Shown here in pieces: positions 63,401 to 64,000 of a DNA stretch of 64,000 nucleotides; the first letter of the stretch is position 1, and each line of letters starts with the position of its first letter. Under the pieces are notes generated by a model that worked only from the letters and a program-made list of their open reading frames with translations, was not told the origin of the DNA and made no database searches. The stretch comes from Tachypleus tridentatus (lineage: Eukaryota > Arthropoda > Merostomata > Xiphosura > Limulidae), in the NCBI RefSeq assembly GCF_004210375.1, contig NC_134828.1:22808400-22872399 (forward strand). Reading direction: 5' to 3'. A program made the position numbers and the translations under genes.

Positions 63401-64000
63401 TGTTTAATATTTACTTTACAATTAAGAAATTAAATAACGTACAACATGAAACTTGAATTATAATCTACAACTTGATACCAAAATTAATGACGTAAATTCA
63501 TAAAATAGCAGTTTAATGCAATTTAAAACTGCAGTCAACAAAAGTGATGACATGGCTTTTGACCAGTGACCTGTCGTAATAGGGTTAAGGTCAAAATAAA
63601 TTTTTCTGCTTCATCTCATTTTAAAGCAACTTTTCACACTCAGCTACTATAAAAAGTTTCACTGTCTTTTTGAACAGTTTTCTTTATATAAATAAAAGCT
63701 GAAAAGAAAAAAATTAAGTTAAAAACAAGAAATGAAATATTTTAATTTGAAACTTGATTCTGCTTACATTCAAAACATCATTTCTAACGAGTAATGTCAC
63801 CATGTGGTTGTTACTGGAAATAATCTAAAACAAAAATATATATATATGGTATAACTTGATGTTATTTTACATAAGGGTAAACCATATGGCAATAAAACAG
63901 AAACGTACCATCAATGACAGCATAAGTGTTGATAACAACTCTATTACCAATTTTATGGTTTTCATTGGCAATTGTTTCCAGAACTGGACGAGCTTCAGCC
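41971..64000 (-). CDS. CACHD1: CACHD1-type protein (VWA and Cache domain, alpha2delta-like), 3' 20 coding exons, 5' partial
   Basis: Type I plasma-membrane protein related to the alpha2delta subunits of voltage-gated calcium channels; in vertebrates CACHD1 raises surface expression and activity of CaV channels (family knowledge). The 20 exons total 2,927 nt, ~975 codons, all with GT-AG borders. Order: end of the VWA domain ([20 protein letters not shown]), first Cache region ([30 protein letters not shown]), second Cache region ([55 protein letters not shown]), a Cys-rich stalk ([37 protein letters not shown]), a transmembrane helix ([20 protein letters not shown]) and a long tail with [16 protein letters not shown]. 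The tail motif and the [13 protein letters not shown] juxtamembrane sequence fit CACHD1 rather than classical CACNA2D1-4. Signal peptide, VWA_N and MIDAS lie beyond 64,000. One exon (46814-46931) has a frame break. Many introns contain transposons. Confidence 0.93.
42448..43330. repeat. Minisatellite, ~31-33 bp unit, ~27 copies, in CACHD1 last intron
   Basis: Unit CACTGTTCACTGTCATTCTT plus ACACATTAACA, repeated from 42,448 with variants TTATTACAC, TTTTTATAT and TTCTTACAAA. The right third is more diverged than the left, so the array grew most recently near the last exon. Confidence 0.95.
43670..44408. repeat. Minisatellite, ~50 bp unit, with 350-bp higher-order repeat, in CACHD1 last intron
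   Basis: Unit GAGAGAGAGATAAACTAATT / TTGAATACACTATTTACTGT / ATTTTGCAGT, about 15 copies. The run beginning ATAGATCAACTAATTTTGAA at 43,701 recurs at 44,051 with the same succession of variant units (ACTATATTTTGCAGTGAGAA, then GAACGTACC, then AATTCTGAATGTACTG), a 350-bp duplication. It ends 22 bases before the transmembrane exon. Confidence 0.95.
44430..44717 (-). CDS. CACHD1: CACHD1 exon encoding juxtamembrane Cys pair and transmembrane helix
   Basis: Acceptor TTATTTTCTAG|TT, donor CCTG|GTTTGT; 2 nt in, 1 nt out. Reads [40 protein letters not shown] and [20 protein letters not shown]. The hydrophobic helix lies at about 44,557-44,613 and is followed by RHHVQR, a cytoplasmic-side basic anchor. 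An acidic [11 protein letters not shown] ends the exon. Confidence 0.94.
46110..46255 (-). CDS. CACHD1: CACHD1 exon, Cys-rich stalk part 3
   Basis: Acceptor TTTTCTAG|T, donor ATTATTG|GTATGT. Encodes [40 protein letters not shown] and TPYADEII. Its phase (1 nt then full codons) requires a two-nucleotide remainder from the preceding exon, which that exon supplies only in its shifted frame. Confidence 0.93.
46814..46931 (-). CDS. CACHD1: CACHD1 exon, Cys-rich stalk part 2, with a one-base frame break
   Basis: Acceptor TTTAATAATAG|A and donor AGAGAG|GTAAGA bound 118 nt. The upstream exon leaves a 2-nt remainder, so this exon opens as (R)[19 protein letters not shown]. The downstream exon fits only if the exon ends in the next frame, [14 protein letters not shown] joined to ECFGV. 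The crossover lies near the run of four T (46,868-46,871 on the plus strand); removing one base there would restore continuity. Either an assembly/homopolymer error or a real lesion. An alternative acceptor (CATTTGTAG) inside the exon would not fit the entering phase. Confidence 0.88.
48010..48125 (-). CDS. CACHD1: CACHD1 exon, Cys-rich stalk part 1
   Basis: Acceptor TTTACTTCTAG|ACG, donor GATAG|GTTAGT. Encodes [20 protein letters not shown] and [18 protein letters not shown], eight cysteines in 38 codons. Phase 0 in, 2 out. Confidence 0.93.
48568..48654 (-). CDS. CACHD1: CACHD1 exon
   Basis: 29 codons between CTTACAG|ATC and [32 protein letters not shown] then VTAFCPCSM. Phase 0 both sides. 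PGTNLYLG matches alpha2delta-family proteins just after the second Cache region. Confidence 0.92.
49126..49290 (+). mobile_element. Short copy of the inverted-end retroposon family, 11-bp target duplication
   Basis: TTACTTGTAAT at 49,126-49,136 and 49,280-49,290 brackets ATACATAAAAACGGTTGACA ... GAAACGTTGTTCGCTCCTCT ... TACCCATACCAGCCATTTTT ... AGAAGTGGGTTTTCTCGTCA. Same ends as the 4,772 and 63,297 copies but lacks most of the middle. In a CACHD1 intron. Confidence 0.82.
49518..49583 (-). CDS. CACHD1: CACHD1 exon
   Basis: 22 codons, [20 protein letters not shown] then YQ, between TCTTCCAG|TTT and TACCAG|GTGAGT. Phase 0 both sides. Confidence 0.92.
49924..50022 (-). CDS. CACHD1: CACHD1 exon
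   Basis: 33 codons, [20 protein letters not shown] then [13 protein letters not shown], between TATGTTTCAG|GAA and [19 protein letters not shown] is typical of the end of the second Cache region. Confidence 0.93.
50378..50625. mobile_element. piggyBac-like MITE, 240 bp, TTAA target duplication
   Basis: TTAA at 50,378-50,381 and 50,622-50,625 flanks inverted ends CCTGTTCAGTGCCA and (inverted) CCTGTTGACTGCCA. A TTAA target and short inverted ends of this kind characterise piggyBac-type elements. No coding sequence. In a CACHD1 intron. Confidence 0.7.
51324..51423 (-). CDS. CACHD1: CACHD1 exon
   Basis: Acceptor TTTTCGATCAG|A, donor CACAAG|GTATGT. One nt of a split Val, then [20 protein letters not shown] and [13 protein letters not shown]. 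The [11 protein letters not shown] turn is the conserved Cache ligand-pocket strand of alpha2delta-type proteins. Confidence 0.94.
51578..52076. mobile_element. DNA transposon derivative with TA target duplication, ~495 bp
   Basis: TA flanks both ends. The left end CCATATTTTTCAATGTATAA (then GACACA) matches the inverted right end CCATATTTGTTGGTGTATAA (then GACACA). On the minus strand the interior reads [20 protein letters not shown] before a stop, like the acidic C-terminus of a transposase (inference), so it may be an internal deletion derivative. Superfamily unassigned; TA target suits Tc1/mariner/pogo. Confidence 0.75.
52620..52927. repeat. Degenerate ~100-bp tandem repeat that extends into a CACHD1 exon end
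   Basis: Block AATAATACTTACACTACTCT / ATATTCTTCACACAGTGGAA at 52,813 resembles the exon end and donor at 52,914 (AATAATACTTACACAACTCT / ATCTTTTTCACACAGTGGGA). Weaker copies of CACACAGTGnnAT...CACT occur near 52,640, 52,770 and 52,880. Each better copy therefore carries a donor-like AGTGT|GTAAGTATT on the minus strand. Confidence 0.8.
52928..53050 (-). CDS. CACHD1: CACHD1 exon
   Basis: Acceptor TTAAAACAG|A, donor GTTGT|GTAAGTA. Encodes [20 protein letters not shown] then [35 protein letters not shown] is the central strand-helix of the second Cache region. Its 3' end forms part of a tandem repeat. Confidence 0.94.
53641..53835 (-). CDS. CACHD1: CACHD1 exon, core of second Cache region
   Basis: Acceptor TTCTCTCTAG|G, donor GGGAAA|GTGAGT. 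Encodes [40 protein letters not shown] and [29 protein letters not shown] and TAPYLDxxGxGxIVTLS are diagnostic for alpha2delta/CACHD1 Cache folds. Confidence 0.96.
54082..54179 (-). CDS. CACHD1: CACHD1 exon
   Basis: Acceptor TCTTCTACAG|AAT, donor GAGAAG|GTATGC. Encodes [20 protein letters not shown] and [12 protein letters not shown], leading into the FIATTNG exon. Confidence 0.93.
54385..55165 (+). mobile_element. Mariner transposon with internal deletion of the catalytic core
   Basis: Starts TTAGGTTGTCCAAAAATAAA, the usual mariner terminal repeat, with TA before it. The interior (+) gives a transposase N-terminus ([33 protein letters not shown]), then the interdomain WVPYELTED, then jumps to the end of the catalytic domain ([28 protein letters not shown]). 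The part with the first two catalytic Asp residues is missing. No matching 3' terminal repeat found. Inserted in a CACHD1 intron, antisense to the gene. Confidence 0.9.
55883..56025 (-). CDS. CACHD1: CACHD1 exon
   Basis: Acceptor TTTGTTTAG|AA, donor CTAAAG|GTGAGT. Completes a split Glu, then [40 protein letters not shown] and IANPGLK. Confidence 0.94.
56689..56857 (-). CDS. CACHD1: CACHD1 exon
   Basis: Acceptor TTTGTTTACAG|GTT, donor ACACTTG|GTATAT. Encodes [40 protein letters not shown] and [16 protein letters not shown], the segment linking the two Cache regions. Confidence 0.94.
57075..57175 (-). repeat. Old remnant of SINE family A
   Basis: Inverted and strongly diverged: GTTATAATGCTCCCTTGGCT then GAAAAGGTGA corresponds to the GTTATAACGCCCCCACGGCT body, followed by B-box-like GTGTTTAAATCCC. 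Weak. Confidence 0.4.
57414..57684 (+). repeat. tRNA-derived SINE, family A, full length
   Basis: Head GGCCTAGCATGGCCAGGTGG, B box GGTTTGAATCCACG, body GGCGGTGGGTGGTAATGACT, tail ATGGCTAGTGCAGATAGCTG and GAAATTCAAAAACAAACAAG. In a CACHD1 intron, antisense to the gene. Confidence 0.93.
57865..57946 (+). repeat. SINE family C, 5'-truncated
   Basis: CACTAAAATCAAGGGTTTGA, TTCCCCTCGGTGGGCTCAGC, AGACAGCTCGATATGGCTTT and a CA-rich end. In a CACHD1 intron. Confidence 0.85.
57947..58934. other. CACHD1 intron part, no exon seen
   Basis: AT-rich. A TTAACTCTTTCAGTATGGGC motif (inverted, ending near 58,897) resembles a piggyBac-type end, but its partner is not evident. Confidence 0.4.
58935..59076 (-). 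CDS. CACHD1: CACHD1 exon
   Basis: Acceptor TTCTTTTCTAG|A, donor AAAAAG|GTAGGT. Encodes [40 protein letters not shown] and ILYNWKK. YNWKKVPGTPY across the junction is a conserved alpha2delta-type strand. Confidence 0.94.
59386..59509 (-). CDS. CACHD1: CACHD1 exon, end of first Cache region
   Basis: Acceptor CCTGTTTCAG|GT, donor TTTGAG|GTTTTG. Encodes [50 protein letters not shown] with a downstream TDI is a signature of the family. Confidence 0.94.
59840..60485 (+). mobile_element. Tc1-like transposon remnant
   Basis: Left end GCAGTAGGTGGACAAAAAGT resembles a Tc1 terminus; a right partner is not clear. Plus-strand fragments give a Tc1 transposase C-terminus: [20 protein letters not shown] then TENLWAVE (family VLEWPxQSPDLNPIENLW), and [19 protein letters not shown] before a stop. 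The N-terminal and first catalytic parts are missing. In a CACHD1 intron, antisense. Confidence 0.85.
60534..60738. repeat. Two-copy tandem duplication, ~100-106 bp
   Basis: GCTACTTCCAGTGAGATTTT ... GAGAATATTTAAAAACC is followed directly by CTACTTCCAGTGACATTTTA ... GAGAATATTTAAAAACA. The two copies differ at only a few positions, so the event is recent. In a CACHD1 intron, 150 bases before an exon. Confidence 0.9.
60890..61039 (-). CDS. CACHD1: CACHD1 exon, first Cache region
   Basis: Acceptor GTTTTATTAG|GA, donor GAATCAG|GTAAGT. Encodes [40 protein letters not shown] and [23 protein letters not shown] is the conserved Cache strand-helix. Confidence 0.95.
61244..61376 (-). CDS. CACHD1: CACHD1 exon, first Cache region
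   Basis: Acceptor TTTTCTACAG|CAA, donor GCAGAG|GTAATC. Encodes [44 protein letters not shown]. The reading frame here is not the longest open one; it was chosen because it alone fits both neighbours. Confidence 0.93.
61676..61776 (-). CDS. CACHD1: CACHD1 exon
   Basis: Acceptor TTTCAATTTAG|AT, donor ATTAAG|GTAGGT. Completes a split Asp, then [20 protein letters not shown] and [13 protein letters not shown]. Confidence 0.92.
61777..63296 (-). other. CACHD1 intron part, no exon seen
   Basis: AT-rich. TTAACCCTTTCAGCACAGGC at ~61,945 looks like a piggyBac-type terminus; a diverged inverted partner (TTAACCCTATTACGACAGG, inverted) is near 63,592. No transposase frame seen between them. Confidence 0.4.
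63297..63392 (+). mobile_element. Minimal copy of the inverted-end retroposon family, 13-bp target duplication
   Basis: ACAAAAAAACAAT at 63,297-63,309 and 63,380-63,392 flanks only 70 bp: ATATATGCAAAATGGCTCGT at one end and CTCTACAAGTGGGTTTTCTC ... ATCACTG at the other. It therefore consists of the two termini alone. In a CACHD1 intron. Confidence 0.85.
63909..64000 (-). CDS. CACHD1: CACHD1 exon, end of VWA domain, cut by the window edge
   Basis: Donor ATTGATG|GTACGT; the 5' side continues past the window. Encodes [20 protein letters not shown] then [10 protein letters not shown], matching the last helix and strand of the VWA fold in alpha2delta-like proteins. The metal-binding MIDAS motif would be in earlier exons. 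Confidence 0.92.

Noticed and set aside
61945-63596. A 1.65-kb piggyBac element
   Set aside because: The two ends match only loosely and no transposase remnant is visible between them, so I list only the termini.
41971-64000. Assignment to a classical CACNA2D1-4 alpha2delta subunit
   Set aside because: The general fold fits, but the ESDHGYSTM tail motif, the [10 protein letters not shown] juxtamembrane segment and the CECPCECP stalk fit CACHD1 better.

Overview
This is a eukaryotic window, AT-rich, with spliceosomal introns (GT...AG throughout) and dense tRNA-derived SINEs. I recognise the SINE body with its TGGCCAGGTGG A-box-like and GGTTCGAATCC B-box-like segments as a type abundant in horseshoe crab DNA. 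With the two metazoan genes present, the likely source is a chelicerate, most probably a horseshoe crab. That species call is inference; no marker gene is present.

Layout. Positions 1-17,760 hold no gene I can support: SINEs of four related families, a ~48-bp minisatellite, an internally deleted Tc1/mariner-type element, a retroposon with inverted ends, a non-LTR retrotransposon fragment and a 500-base assembly gap. Positions 17,972-29,028 (+) hold a complete six-exon transgelin-type gene of 201 codons: one calponin-homology (CH) domain and one C-terminal calponin-like repeat. Its introns carry a dead mariner, two hAT-like non-autonomous elements with 8-bp target duplications, a SINE and a hairpin. 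Positions 29,029-41,970 are the convergent intergenic region, dominated by a decayed DIRS-like tyrosine-recombinase retrotransposon. Positions 41,971-64,000 (-) hold the last 20 coding exons (about 975 codons) of a CACHD1-type gene, an alpha2delta-like membrane protein: end of the VWA domain, two Cache regions, Cys-rich stalk, one transmembrane helix and a cytoplasmic tail. Its 5' part lies beyond the right edge.

The two genes are tail to tail and have no evident functional link. Transgelin-type proteins bind actin in the cytoplasm; CACHD1-type proteins sit in the plasma membrane and modulate voltage-gated calcium channels. The most notable observations are: (1) a one-base reading-frame break in one CACHD1 exon, next to a four-T run; (2) a ~100-bp degenerate tandem repeat that includes a real CACHD1 exon end and its splice donor; (3) a retroposon family with inverted ends and 11-13 bp target duplications in three places; (4) four SINE families that share a 3' body/tail; (5) a CACHD1 intron made mostly of two unrelated minisatellites, one with a 350-bp higher-order period. 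I did not find a new gene system; the novelty is in repeat structure and exon architecture.
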